From an uncultured Ignavibacteria bacterium (GTDB lineage: Bacteria > Bacteroidota > Ignavibacteria > Ignavibacteriales > Ignavibacteriaceae), in the NCBI GenBank assembly GCA_937996765.1, contig CALKUG010000006.1, forward strand, positions 1-42,193: a stretch of 42,193 nt of DNA. The letters run 5' to 3'. The position numbers and the translations under genes were made by a program. Each line of letters begins with the position of its first letter. The stretch's first letter is position 1. Of the stretch, positions 15,709-23,629 are shown in pieces. The notes beneath the pieces were generated by a model, which saw nothing but the letters and a program-made list of their open reading frames with translations, had not been told where the DNA came from and ran no database searches.

Positions 15709-17043
15709 CTATCTTCTTCCCTTTATCTTACCGCTTTTCATAAAGCCGTCATAGTGTCTCATTAACAAGTAGCTTTCGATTTGCTGTAAGGTATCTAACA
15801 TTACACCAACAACGATAAGTAAGCTTGTTCCTCCAAAGAACATAGACATTTTGGGGGATACGCCTAAGTTACCTGCAAATGCCGGAAGTATAGCAATTAA
15901 TGCTAAGAATACTGATCCGGGAAGTGTGATTTTAGTAAGAATATTATCAATAAACTCTGATGTAGGTTTACCCGGACGAACACCCGGAATAAAACCACCT
16001 TGCTTCTTCATGTTGTCAGCTACATCTTTTGGGTTAAAAGCAATTGCTGTGTAGAAGTAAGTAAAGAATATAATTATCAAAGCGTACATCACTGAATACA
16101 CCACGGAGGTATAATTAAAGTGCGAAGCGATTGATTGTAAAAATTCGTTTTCCGGAAAGAATCCTAAAATGGTGTTAGGAATAAACATTATTGATTGTGC
16201 AAAGATAATCGGCATAACACCTGCGGTATTTACACGCAAAGGTATATACTGCGTAACGCCGCCGAACACTTTTCTGCCAACAACACGTTTAGCATATTGA
16301 ACAGGTATTCTGCGAGTTCCTTGCGTAACAAGAACTACTCCTGCAACAATAAAGAACAAAGCAACCAAAATAAGAATTTCGATAATGATGGAACGTTGGC
16401 CAGAGCCCATTAACTGAAATTCATCCATAAATGCATACGGTAACTGGTTGATTATACCTATAAAGATAATCAAAGAAATACCATTACCAATACCTTTTTC
16501 AGTAATTTGCTCTCCAAGCCACATCATAAACACTGTGCCCGAAGTTAATATGGTAATTGCTGAAAATGTCCAAAAGAAACCCATTACATCCGGAGGAATA
16601 ATCGGCACGCCGCCAACTTGTAAGTTGTTTAAGCGAATTGTAACACCCCATGCTTGCATGGCTGCAATTACAACAGTGCTTCTACGGGTAAGCTCGTTTA
16701 TTTTCTTACGTCCCTCTTCACCCTCTTGTTGTAACTTCTGGAAATACGGAACTACCGCACCAAGAAGCTGGATGATGATTGACGCACTAATATAAGGCAT
16801 TATGCCCAGTGCAAAAATCGCTGCGTTAGAAAAAGCACCACCTACAAACAGATCATATAAACCAAACAACGTATTGGATGATTGATTTTCAATCGATTGC
16901 GCAAGCAGCGTCGAATTTACACCGGGAAGTGTAATATGAGTACCAACTCGAACTATTAATAATAAAAGAAGAGTAAAGAGAACTCTCTCCCTTAACTCTT
17001 CAATTTTAAAAATATTTCGTAAAGATTCTAAGAATTTTAGCAT
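15709..17043 (-). CDS. secY: Protein translocase subunit SecY
   Basis: This 444-residue channel of the Sec translocon has ten predicted transmembrane helices. It opens with ERVLFTLLLLLIVRVGTHITLPGVN (helix 1). The plug region is followed by NAAIFALGIMPYISASIIIQLL, and the cytosolic loop by FVPGVRPGKPT-like residues (about 355-365). It partners SecE, encoded near the right edge. It is located in the spc cluster after rplO. Confidence 0.98.
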   Translation of the reverse strand: MLKFLESLRNIFKIEELRERVLFTLLLLLIVRVGTHITLPGVNSTLLAQSIENQSSNTLFGLYDLFVGGAFSNAAIFALGIMPYISASIIIQLLGAVVPYFQKLQQEGEEGRKKINELTRRSTVVIAAMQAWGVTIRLNNLQVGGVPIIPPDVMGFFWTFSAITILTSGTVFMMWLGEQITEKGIGNGISLIIFIGIINQLPYAFMDEFQLMGSGQRSIIIEILILVALFFIVAGVVLVTQGTRRIPVQYAKRVVGRKVFGGVTQYIPLRVNTAGVMPIIFAQSIMFIPNTILGFFPENEFLQSIASHFNYTSVVYSVMYALIIIFFTYFYTAIAFNPKDVADNMKKQGGFIPGVRPGKPTSEFIDNILTKITLPGSVFLALIAILPAFAGNLGVSPKMSMFFGGTSLLIVVGVMLDTLQQIESYLLMRHYDGFMKSGKIKGRR

Positions 17044-17051
17044 TACTTCTA

Positions 17052-17507
17052 CTATAATTTTACTGCTTTACCACCGGCGGCTGTAATCTTTTCCTCAGCA
17101 CTATCACTAAAAGCATGAGCTTCTATGGTAACAGAGGATTTCAACTCGCCTTGTCCCAAAACTTTTATCGGTTTGTTTACATCCGATATCAGACCTAACT
17201 TGTACAAATCCTGAACTTTTAAATCCAAATTTGTAACGCCATGATCATCAAGAGCATTTTGTAATTGATACAAATTAATAACTTGATTCACTTGTTTGAA
17301 CGGACTGGTAAATCCGTATTTTGGAATTCTTCTTTGAATTGGCATTTGACCGCCTTCAAAAGCACGCTTATGTGAAGCACCGGAACGTGACATCTGACCA
17401 TTACTACCGCGTGTTGCTGTTTTACCATGGCCGGAACCCGAACCACGACCAACTCTTTTTCTTTTATGTCTTGAGCCGTCAGCATATTTTAAGTTACTTA
17501 AATTCAT
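17052..17507 (-). CDS. rplO: 50S ribosomal protein uL15
   Basis: This 151-residue large-subunit assembly protein has a Gly/Arg-rich extended N-terminus (KRVGRGSGSGHGKTATRG, about 17-34), the GGQMPIQRRIPKYGF motif and a globular C-terminal half. The ATG at 17507 follows rpmD by 12 bases. It precedes secY as in the standard spc order. Confidence 0.97.
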   Translation of the reverse strand: MNLSNLKYADGSRHKRKRVGRGSGSGHGKTATRGSNGQMSRSGASHKRAFEGGQMPIQRRIPKYGFTSPFKQVNQVINLYQLQNALDDHGVTNLDLKVQDLYKLGLISDVNKPIKVLGQGELKSSVTIEAHAFSDSAEEKITAAGGKAVKL

Positions 17508-17519
17508 GGTTAACCTACC

Positions 17520-17708
17520 TTATTCCGAAACTTCTTCTACTTTTACTAAATGAGCCACTTTTCTGATCATTCCTCTCATTTGAGGGTTATCCTGTTTCAC
17601 TACGAAGTAGTTAGGACGACCAAGACCAAGAGCCTCGATAGTTTTTTTCTGATCAACAGGGCGATCAATTATGCTTTTAACTTGTGTAATTTTTAATTTC
17701 TTCGACAT
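17520..17708 (-). CDS. rpmD: 50S ribosomal protein uL30
   Basis: The 62-residue protein has the short bacterial form: KLKITQVKSIIDRPVDQKKT, LGLGRPN and the MRGMIRKVAHLVKVEE end. It binds 23S rRNA domain II and sits between rpsE and rplO. Confidence 0.96.
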   Translation of the reverse strand: MSKKLKITQVKSIIDRPVDQKKTIEALGLGRPNYFVVKQDNPQMRGMIRKVAHLVKVEEVSE

Positions 17709-17719
17709 TGTCGCAATCC

Positions 17720-18235
17720 TTACGCGTTAAAAAGTTCTTTTACGGTCATACTGCGCTTGTTAGCCATAGCTCTTGCATCTATAAGTGATGTAAGTGCTTC
17801 TAACGTAGCCTTAACCTGATTGTGAGGGTTACTTGAACCTAAAGATTTAGTAAGAACATCCTGAACGCCAGCCATTTCAAGTACTGCACGAACTCCGCCG
17901 CCGGCAATTAAACCGGTACCAGGAGAAGCAGGTTTTAATAAAACCTTGCCGGCACCAAACTTACCAATGATGGTATGAGGAATTGTATGCTTGTGCAAAC
18001 CAATTTTAACAAGATTCTTTTTAGCATCATCTATGCCTTTTTGAATCGCATCGGTAACTTCGTTTGCTTTACCAAGGCCTATTCCCACAACACCTGCACC
18101 GTTGCCTACAACAACAATTGCGTTGAAACCAAATCTTCTACCGCCTTTAACAACTTTTGCTACACGGTTGATGTGGACAACTTTTTCTTTTAAACCTTCA
18201 GGTTCGTTTACTCTTACTATTTTCCTATTTTTCAA
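17720..18235 (-). CDS. rpsE: 30S ribosomal protein uS5
   Basis: This 171-residue protein at the mRNA entry and decoding fidelity region has a double-stranded-RNA-binding-like N-terminal domain (HINRVAKVVKGGRRFGFNAIVVVGNG, about 22-47) and a C-terminal domain with the GTGLIAGGGVRAVLEMAG motif. The start is TTG at 18235 with GGAG five bases upstream; no in-frame ATG lies nearby. It is separated from rplR by a tRNA-Gln gene, so its mRNA 5' end may be made by tRNA 3' processing. Confidence 0.97.
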   Translation of the reverse strand: MKNRKIVRVNEPEGLKEKVVHINRVAKVVKGGRRFGFNAIVVVGNGAGVVGIGLGKANEVTDAIQKGIDDAKKNLVKIGLHKHTIPHTIIGKFGAGKVLLKPASPGTGLIAGGGVRAVLEMAGVQDVLTKSLGSSNPHNQVKATLEALTSLIDARAMANKRSMTVKELFNA

Positions 18236-18272
18236 TGTTTCTCCAATGAAAAAAATATAATTTGTTTATTTG

Positions 18273-18343
18273 CTGCCCGAGGAAGATTCGAACTTCCACA
18301 TACGGCTCCAAAGGCCGCTGTCCTACCGTTAGACGATCGGGCA
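18273..18343 (-). tRNA. tRNA-Gln(TTG)
   Basis: A complete 71-base cloverleaf is visible. The acceptor TGCCCGA/TCGGGCA is perfect. The D arm is GTCT/GGAC, the anticodon stem GCGGC/GCCGT has loop CTTTGGA (anticodon TTG), and the T stem GGAAG/CTTCC has loop TTCGAAT. The discriminator base is G, as glutamine tRNAs require. CCA is not encoded (CAA follows G). It lies five bases after the rplR stop and 37 bases before the rpsE start, with no space for its own promoter, so it must be cut from the spc transcript. Confidence 0.96.
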
Positions 18344-18348
18344 ACTAA

Positions 18349-18702
18349 TTAAATTACTAAGCCGGCAGCTCTTGCTGCTTCAGCTACTGCTTTTACTCTA
18401 CCGTGATATCTGTAGCCATTTCTGTCGAACACCACAGTGGTAATATTTTTTTCCAACGCACGTTTGGCCAATAAAGTACCAACGATAGTTGAAATTGCAA
18501 TTTTACCTTTTGCGCTCTTTACTTCTTCAACTACTTCCGCAGAGATAGATGAAGCCGAAACTAAGGTAACACCTTTTGAATCGTCTATTACTTGAGCGTA
18601 AATTTTACTATTACTTCTATATACTGTTAGACGTGGCTTCTCGGGTGTACCTGAAAGCTTTTTTCTAACTTTAATTTTTGCACGTTCGCGTGTTGCACTC
18701 AT
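18349..18702 (-). CDS. rplR: 50S ribosomal protein uL18
   Basis: This 117-residue 5S rRNA-binding protein has the KIKVRKKLSGTPEKPRLTVYRSNSKIYAQVIDD core (about 10-42, named here by its ends), and ends in VVFDRNGYRYHGRVKAVAEAARAAGL-type residues. Length and order (rplF-rplR) are standard. Its stop is five bases from the tRNA-Gln gene, which separates it from rpsE. Confidence 0.97.
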   Translation of the reverse strand: MSATRERAKIKVRKKLSGTPEKPRLTVYRSNSKIYAQVIDDSKGVTLVSASSISAEVVEEVKSAKGKIAISTIVGTLLAKRALEKNITTVVFDRNGYRYHGRVKAVAEAARAAGLVI

Positions 18703-18717
18703 CCTAATCTCCTTTGC

Positions 18718-19257
18718 TTACTTACCGGCAGTTTTTCCGGCTTTTCTTCTGATTGTTTCAGTAGAATATTTAATACCTTTTCCTTTGTATGGCTCAGGTT
18801 CCTTAAACGAACGCAGTTTAGCAGATACAAGACCAACTAATTGCTTGTCTATTCCGGAAATCTTAATAGTATTAGGATTCGGAACTTCGAAGGAAATACC
18901 TGTCGGAGGCATAAAATAGATAGGGTGAGAAAATCCTAAATTGAGCAACAAGTTTGCGCCTTTTAACTCAACCTTATAACCTACACCAATAATCTCTAAT
19001 GTTTTTGAATAACCTGTGGTAACACCGATTATCATATTTGCGATCAAAGTGCGGGTAAGACCGTGTAAAGATTTACTTTCACGCTGATCATCAGGTCTTT
19101 TAACCGTAATTTCATTTCCTTCTTGAACAACGGAAAGAATCGGGCTATAATTTTCTGACAACTCACCGTTTGGTCCCTTTACGGTAACAGAATCTTTTTC
19201 AATCTTTACTGTTACTTTTTCAGGAACAACAATCGTCTTTTTTCCAATACGAGACAA
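18718..19257 (-). CDS. rplF: 50S ribosomal protein uL6
   Basis: This 179-residue protein lies near the factor-binding site. It begins SRIGKKTIVVPEKV and has two similar alpha/beta domains. The C-terminal signature PEPYKGKGIKYSTETIRRKAGK is at about 154-175. The start is TTG at 19257, with GGAG seven bases upstream; the conserved MSRIGKK N-terminus supports it. Confidence 0.97.
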   Translation of the reverse strand: MSRIGKKTIVVPEKVTVKIEKDSVTVKGPNGELSENYSPILSVVQEGNEITVKRPDDQRESKSLHGLTRTLIANMIIGVTTGYSKTLEIIGVGYKVELKGANLLLNLGFSHPIYFMPPTGISFEVPNPNTIKISGIDKQLVGLVSAKLRSFKEPEPYKGKGIKYSTETIRRKAGKTAGK

Positions 19258-19276
19258 GGTTTAACTCCGTTAAAAA

Positions 19277-19672
19277 TTACCAAATGCGGCAGACAATTTC
19301 TCCACCCACATTTTCTCTGCGAGCTTGTTTGTCTGTCAATAAACCCTTAGGGGTCGAAATTATTGCAATACCATAACCATTAAGAACACGCGGTAGTTTT
19401 TCAACAGGCGCATAGTTTCTTAAACCCGGAGAGCTAACTCTTTCGATTCCGGAAATTGCTGATTCACCATTGGTATATTTGAGAGCTACTCTCAAAATAC
19501 CTTGTTTACCATCTTCAATTAATTCAAAATCCGTAATAAAATTCTGCTCTTTTAATATCTGAGCAAGTCCGTTTTTGAAATTTGAAGCAGGTATATCTAC
19601 TTTTTTTCTTTTCGCCTTTACGGCATTTCTTATTCTTGTTAAGAAATCTGCTATTGGATCTGTTACAGGCAT
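19277..19672 (-). CDS. rpsH: 30S ribosomal protein uS8
   Basis: The 131-residue central-domain 16S rRNA binder begins with DPIADFLTRIRNA and has the C-terminal motif GIAIISTPKGLLTDKQARRENVGGE (about 102-126). In enterics uS8 represses the spc operon. No target hairpin was sought successfully here. Confidence 0.97.
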   Translation of the reverse strand: MPVTDPIADFLTRIRNAVKAKRKKVDIPASNFKNGLAQILKEQNFITDFELIEDGKQGILRVALKYTNGESAISGIERVSSPGLRNYAPVEKLPRVLNGYGIAIISTPKGLLTDKQARRENVGGEIVCRIW

Positions 19673-19682
19673 ATTACTCTCC

Positions 19683-19952
19683 TTACCAGCTTGCCTTCTT
19701 TACACCGGGTATTTCACCTCTGAGGGCTTTTTCTCTAAAGACCAGACGTGATACGCCGAACTTTCTATAATACCCTCTAGCTCTGCCGGTAACCTGGCAG
19801 CGGTTGTGTAAACGTACGGGTGATGCATTTTTAGGAAGGGTCTGAAGTTCTTCCCATCTTCCTTCTTTTTTCATTTCCGCACGAATTTTTGCGTATTTAT
19901 CAACTAATTTTTTTCTTTTCTCTTCACGAGCAATTAAACTTTTTCTTGCCAT
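19683..19952 (-). CDS. rpsN: 30S ribosomal protein uS14 (long, zinc-free form)
   Basis: The 89-residue protein is of the long type. It lacks the CxxC zinc knuckles of the 61-residue form; its only cysteine lies in LHNRCQVTGRARGYYRKFGVSR. It binds 16S rRNA in the 30S head. It lies between rplE and rpsH in normal order. Confidence 0.97.
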   Translation of the reverse strand: MARKSLIAREEKRKKLVDKYAKIRAEMKKEGRWEELQTLPKNASPVRLHNRCQVTGRARGYYRKFGVSRLVFREKALRGEIPGVKKASW

Positions 19953-19967
19953 AACCGATAACCTTTA

Positions 19968-20612
19968 TTAATTACTTCCTTTTTTCCTAAACGGAAAACC
20001 AAATGCTGTTAGTAACTCAAATGCTTCGTTATCAGTTTTTGCACTGGTAACAAAAGTGATATCCATACCGTTTACACGGGTCACTTTATCAACATTTATT
20101 TCAGGAAATATAATTTGTTCTTTTACACCAAATGTATAGTTACCGCGGCCATCGAATGATTTATCCGAAAGACCCTTAAAGTCGCGCACGCGCGGCAATG
20201 AAACATTGATAATACGATCGAGAAATTCGTACATACGGTCTTTGCGAAGTGTAACCATTGCTCCTATTGCCATGCCTTCACGTAACTTAAAGTTAGAGAT
20301 TGCTTTTTTGGCTTTACGCAGCGATGCTTTTTGTCCGGTTATTGCTTCTAAATCGCGAACAGCTTCGTCTAATGCTTTTTGCTCGGTAACTGCGGCACCT
20401 ACACCCATGTTAACAACAATTTTCTCGAGTTTAGGAACCTGCATTACAGAAGAATAATTAAACTTCTTCATCAATACAGGAACAACATCCTTTTTGTAAA
20501 TCGCTAAAAGACGACTTGGAACTCTTTCATCGAGAGTCATGGTCTCTTTTACTGTTTCCGCTTTACTACCTGCTTTAGCAGATTTTTCTTTTCTTGTTAC
20601 TTTCTCAGCCAT
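19968..20612 (-). CDS. rplE: 50S ribosomal protein uL5 with N-terminal extension
   Basis: The 214-residue 5S rRNA-binding protein contains VMQVPKLEKIVVNMGVG (about 57-73), GQKASLRKAKKAISNFKLREG, and the DFKGLSDKSFDGRGNYTFG P-site loop region. The first 30 or so residues are a Lys/Glu/Thr-rich extension missing from the usual 180-residue protein. An internal start nearer RLLAIYKK is not marked by an ATG, so the extension looks real. Confidence 0.95.
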   Translation of the reverse strand: MAEKVTRKEKSAKAGSKAETVKETMTLDERVPSRLLAIYKKDVVPVLMKKFNYSSVMQVPKLEKIVVNMGVGAAVTEQKALDEAVRDLEAITGQKASLRKAKKAISNFKLREGMAIGAMVTLRKDRMYEFLDRIINVSLPRVRDFKGLSDKSFDGRGNYTFGVKEQIIFPEINVDKVTRVNGMDITFVTSAKTDNEAFELLTAFGFPFRKKGSN

Positions 20613-20635
20613 ATATCTAATAAAACCTTATGAGA

Positions 20636-20965
20636 TTAATTTTTAATCATTTCGCCGCTTTTTTTGGTAATGCGGGCTGATTCTTTTTTACCGGTCTGAG
20701 GGTCGATAATTACTTTTTTACCTACTCTTGAGGGCTTGCCGGTTTTTTGATCAATTACCATTACGTTAGAGGCATCAATTGGCAATTCTTTTTCGATGAT
20801 ACCACCTTGTGGATTCTTTTGTGATGGTTTTGAATGTCTTTTACGGATATTCACACCTTCAACAATCACTCTGTTGGTTTCCGGAAATACTTTAAGCACT
20901 TTACCGGTCTTGCCGTTATTGTTACCTGCTATTACTTGAACGTTGTCGTTCTTCTTTATTTTCAT
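20636..20965 (-). CDS. rplX: 50S ribosomal protein uL24
   Basis: This 109-residue assembly initiator protein has an N-terminal KOW motif (KKNDNVQVIAGNNNGKTGKVLK) and the VIVEGVNIRKRHSKPSQKNPQGGI segment typical of uL24. It sits between rplN and rplE. Confidence 0.97.
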   Translation of the reverse strand: MKIKKNDNVQVIAGNNNGKTGKVLKVFPETNRVIVEGVNIRKRHSKPSQKNPQGGIIEKELPIDASNVMVIDQKTGKPSRVGKKVIIDPQTGKKESARITKKSGEMIKN

Positions 20966-20978
20966 AACTTCTGTTACC

Positions 20979-21347
20979 TTATAATACTTCAGGTGCTAAT
21001 GAAACAATTTTCATAAACTGTTTCTCACGAAGCTCGCGAGCTACGGGACCAAAGATACGAGTACCTTTTGGTTCATTTTGGTTATTAATAAGAACTGCGG
21101 CATTTTCGTCGAAACGTATATATGAACCGTCTTTTCTTCTTACTTCTTTTTTGGTGCGAACAACAACTGCACGTGAAACTTCACCTTTTTTAACGGTTCC
21201 GTTTGGCATTGCTGTTTTAACTGCAACGATAATTGTGTCACCTACGCTTGCATAACGGCGATTGCTTCCGCCAAGTACACGTATGCAGGCAACTCTTTTT
21301 GCACCGGAATTATCTGCTACAACTAAATTTGTTTCTTCTTGTATCAT
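20979..21347 (-). CDS. rplN: 50S ribosomal protein uL14
   Basis: The 122-residue beta-barrel protein lies at the subunit interface. It begins MIQEETNLVVADNSGAKRVACIRVLGG and ends with ARELREKQFMKIVSLAPEVL, both family hallmarks. It is the first gene of the classical spc block. No terminator separates it from rpsQ, so S10 and spc appear continuous. Confidence 0.98.
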   Translation of the reverse strand: MIQEETNLVVADNSGAKRVACIRVLGGSNRRYASVGDTIIVAVKTAMPNGTVKKGEVSRAVVVRTKKEVRRKDGSYIRFDENAAVLINNQNEPKGTRIFGPVARELREKQFMKIVSLAPEVL

Positions 21348-21370
21348 TTTTCACACTCCGCCGATTGAAG

Positions 21371-21631
21371 CTATTTAGCTTTCTCGAGAATTTGTACCAA
21401 GCGCCATCTCTTAGTTTTGCTGAGAGGACGGGTTTCCATAATCTTAACTACATCGCCAACATGAGCTTCTTCTTTAGCATCATGGACATGAAACTTCTTT
21501 GTTTTTTTGAAGTACTTCTTATATATCGCATGTTGTATTCTTCTTTCGATAGCTACTGTAATGGTTTTATCCATTTTATCGCTAACTACAACTCCGATTC
21601 TGGTTTTACGAAGAGCACGCACAGCTGCCAT
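21371..21631 (-). CDS. rpsQ: 30S ribosomal protein uS17
   Basis: The 86-residue OB-fold 16S rRNA binder has RIGVVVSDKMDKTITVAIERR (about 11-31) and VVKIMETRPLSKTKRWRLV. Its ATG shares one base with the rpmC stop (TAATG), indicating coupled translation. Confidence 0.97.
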   Translation of the reverse strand: MAAVRALRKTRIGVVVSDKMDKTITVAIERRIQHAIYKKYFKKTKKFHVHDAKEEAHVGDVVKIMETRPLSKTKRWRLVQILEKAK

Positions 21632-21858
21632 TATGCACCTTCACCTTTCTGCTTAGCAGCTTTTTCAGCCGCAATTTTTCTTTCACTCAAAATGGTGTAC
21701 ATACGAGCTATATCTTTTTTAGATTGATCAAGCTTCGCTGTATTTGTAAGCTGCTTTAATGCATGCTGAAAAGTATTCTCTTGAAGTGTCGCAGACTCTT
21801 CTTCGATTCTTTTTACCAATTCTTGGTCAGTTAATTCTCTTAATTCTTTTGCTTTCAT
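21631..21858 (-). CDS. rpmC: 50S ribosomal protein uL29
   Basis: The 75-residue helical protein lies at the peptide tunnel exit. It starts MKAKELRELTDQELVKRIEE and has the DIARMYTILSERK C-terminal helix. A short Ala/Lys tail extends it slightly beyond the usual 63-70 residues. Confidence 0.96.
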   Translation of the reverse strand: MKAKELRELTDQELVKRIEEESATLQENTFQHALKQLTNTAKLDQSKKDIARMYTILSERKIAAEKAAKQKGEGA

Positions 21859-21869
21859 CTTCTTTCCCG

Positions 21870-22289
21870 TTACTGTTCAATGTCGGGTCTTGAAACAACT
21901 TTTGTCTTAATTGGCAATTTGTAAGAGCACGTTGATAGTGCTTCTTTAGCCATTTCCTTCGATACACCGGCTACTTCAAACATTATGCGACCAGGTTTAA
22001 CAACTGCAACCCAAAATTCGGGAGCACCTTTACCCTTACCCATACGTGTTTCAAGCGGCTTTTTAGTTACTGGTTTGTCAGGAAATATACGAATCCAAAC
22101 TTTACCATCTCTTTTCATTTTACGGGAAAGAGCAACACGGCATGCTTCGATTTGACGAGAAGTTATCCAAGCCGGTTCAAGGGCTTTTAATCCGTATTCT
22201 CCGAAATCTACTCTGCTTCCGCGAATAGCTACACCTTTTCTTCTCCCGCGATGCGCCTTTCTGAACTTGACTCTTTTAGGCATTAACAT
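21870..22289 (-). CDS. rplP: 50S ribosomal protein uL16
   Basis: The 139-residue protein near the A-site tRNA elbow has PKRVKFRKAHRGRRKG, WITSRQIEACRVALSR and WIRIFPDKPVTKKPLETRMGKGKG segments. A second ATG two codons in would give the canonical MPKR start. The first is kept because GGAG lies nine bases upstream of it, against fifteen from the second. Confidence 0.97.
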   Translation of the reverse strand: MLMPKRVKFRKAHRGRRKGVAIRGSRVDFGEYGLKALEPAWITSRQIEACRVALSRKMKRDGKVWIRIFPDKPVTKKPLETRMGKGKGAPEFWVAVVKPGRIMFEVAGVSKEMAKEALSTCSYKLPIKTKVVSRPDIEQ

Positions 22290-22312
22290 GGTGAAAAACT
22301 CCTACTGCTCTA

Positions 22313-22954
22313 TTATTCCGAAACTCGTTTACCAAGGATTTCGCCGCGGCAAATCCACACTTTAATACCAATGGAACCGTAAATGGTCTCTGCTCTTCCA
22401 TTAGCGTAATCTATATCCGCTCTTATTGTATGAAGAGGAGTTCTTCCTTCTTTATACTGCTCGGATCTTGCTATTTCCGCACCGCCTAAACGACCGGCTA
22501 ACATAATCTTAATTCCTTCTGCACCTTGTCTCATTGCTGCTGCAATTGCTTGTTTCATGGTTCTTCTGAAAGAAACTCTACCTTCAAGCTGGCGTGCAAT
22601 AGTATCTGCTACAAGATTAGCATCTAACTCAGGTCTTTTGATTTCTGAAATCTGAACTTTTACATCTTTAGCTGTAAAGCTTTTCAACTCTTGTTCAAGT
22701 TTCGAAATTTCCTGACCGCCCTTACCAATTACTACACCGGGTCTCGATGTGTGTATGGTAACGGTAATGTTTTTGCTTGTTCTATCGATAACAATGCGTG
22801 CAATACCGGAATTTTTTAAACGTTCACGAACATATTTTCTTAATCTGTCGTCTTCTTTTAACTTACTTGCGTAACTTTTTGATTCAAACCAATTTGATTC
22901 CCAGTTACGAATTACTCCTACACGAAAACCAATTGGGTGTGTCTTTTGTCCCAA
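22313..22954 (-). CDS. rpsC: 30S ribosomal protein uS3
   Basis: The 213-residue mRNA-entry protein has an N-terminal GQKTHPIGFRVGVIRNWES, a KH domain with RPGVVIGKGGQEI (about 74-86), and a C-terminal domain including GIKIMLAGRLGGAEIARSE. The start is TTG at 22954, one base after the rplV stop, with GTAGGAG six bases upstream; the MGQKTHP N-terminus confirms it. Confidence 0.98.
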   Translation of the reverse strand: MGQKTHPIGFRVGVIRNWESNWFESKSYASKLKEDDRLRKYVRERLKNSGIARIVIDRTSKNITVTIHTSRPGVVIGKGGQEISKLEQELKSFTAKDVKVQISEIKRPELDANLVADTIARQLEGRVSFRRTMKQAIAAAMRQGAEGIKIMLAGRLGGAEIARSEQYKEGRTPLHTIRADIDYANGRAETIYGSIGIKVWICRGEILGKRVSE

Positions 22955-22955
22955 G

Positions 22956-23321
22956 TTATGCTCCTACTTTAGAATCTGAATTCACGGTTGAAACCACAAT
23001 TGTAAGGTGGCATGAGCGTTTACGTATTCTGTATGCTCTACCCATAGGTGCCGGGCTAATTCTTTTAACCGTAGGTCCTTGGTTAACGAATGCTGCTTTA
23101 ACAATCATATCAACCGGCTCTAAACGTTCTCCTTCAGCTTTCTGAACGAGATTAGCCATAGCCGAACGAAGGGTCTTATAAGCATCGGCTGAAGCATGTT
23201 TAGTGTGAAATAATAATTCGTTCATTGCTAAGTCTGCTCTTTTACCGCGAATAAGATCTATAACGAGTCTCATTTTACGAGGCGACGACGGAATGAATCT
23301 GTTTACTGCTTTTGCTTCCAT
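22956..23321 (-). CDS. rplV: 50S ribosomal protein uL22
   Basis: The 121-residue protein lines the peptide exit tunnel. It has SSPRKMRLVIDLIRGKR (about 12-28) and the long beta-hairpin RISPAPMGRAYRIRKRSCHLTIVVS, whose tip contacts macrolide-binding territory. It is placed between rpsS and rpsC. Confidence 0.98.
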   Translation of the reverse strand: MEAKAVNRFIPSSPRKMRLVIDLIRGKRADLAMNELLFHTKHASADAYKTLRSAMANLVQKAEGERLEPVDMIVKAAFVNQGPTVKRISPAPMGRAYRIRKRSCHLTIVVSTVNSDSKVGA

Positions 23322-23334
23322 TCTTCTTTACACC

Positions 23335-23622
23335 TTATCTTGCTTTAGATTGCTTTTCGGCTTTTGTACCGGGGTGGCCTCTGAAAATTCTCGTGGGAGC
23401 AAATTCACCTAATTTATGACCAACCATGTTTTCGCTTACATACACAGGTATTGTTTTGTTACCGTTATGTACAGCTATTGTATGGCCTATAAAATCAGGA
23501 GATATTGTTGATGACCGTGCCCAAGTTTTGATAATCTTTTTTGTACTTGTTTCGTTTAACTTCTGAACTTTAGCAAGAAGCTTCAAATCAATGTATGGAC
23601 CTTTTTTAACGGATCTTGGCAT
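23335..23622 (-). CDS. rpsS: 30S ribosomal protein uS19
   Basis: The 95-residue head protein has the signature MPRSVKKGPYID, WARSSTISPDFIGHTIAVHNG and VGHKLGEFAPTRIFRGH. It is encoded between rplB and rplV in the S10 cluster. Confidence 0.98.
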   Translation of the reverse strand: MPRSVKKGPYIDLKLLAKVQKLNETSTKKIIKTWARSSTISPDFIGHTIAVHNGNKTIPVYVSENMVGHKLGEFAPTRIFRGHPGTKAEKQSKAR

Positions 23623-23629
23623 ACTTAAA

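Noticed and set aside
16448..16795. 115-codon + strand ORF opposite secY
   Set aside because: Hydrophobic only because it is complementary to membrane-helix codons of secY.
21233..21727. 164-codon + strand ORF opposite rplN, rpsQ and rpmC
   Set aside because: It lies antisense to three well-supported ribosomal genes, is Phe/Leu/Ser-rich without domain features, and has no clear ribosome site; a shadow frame.
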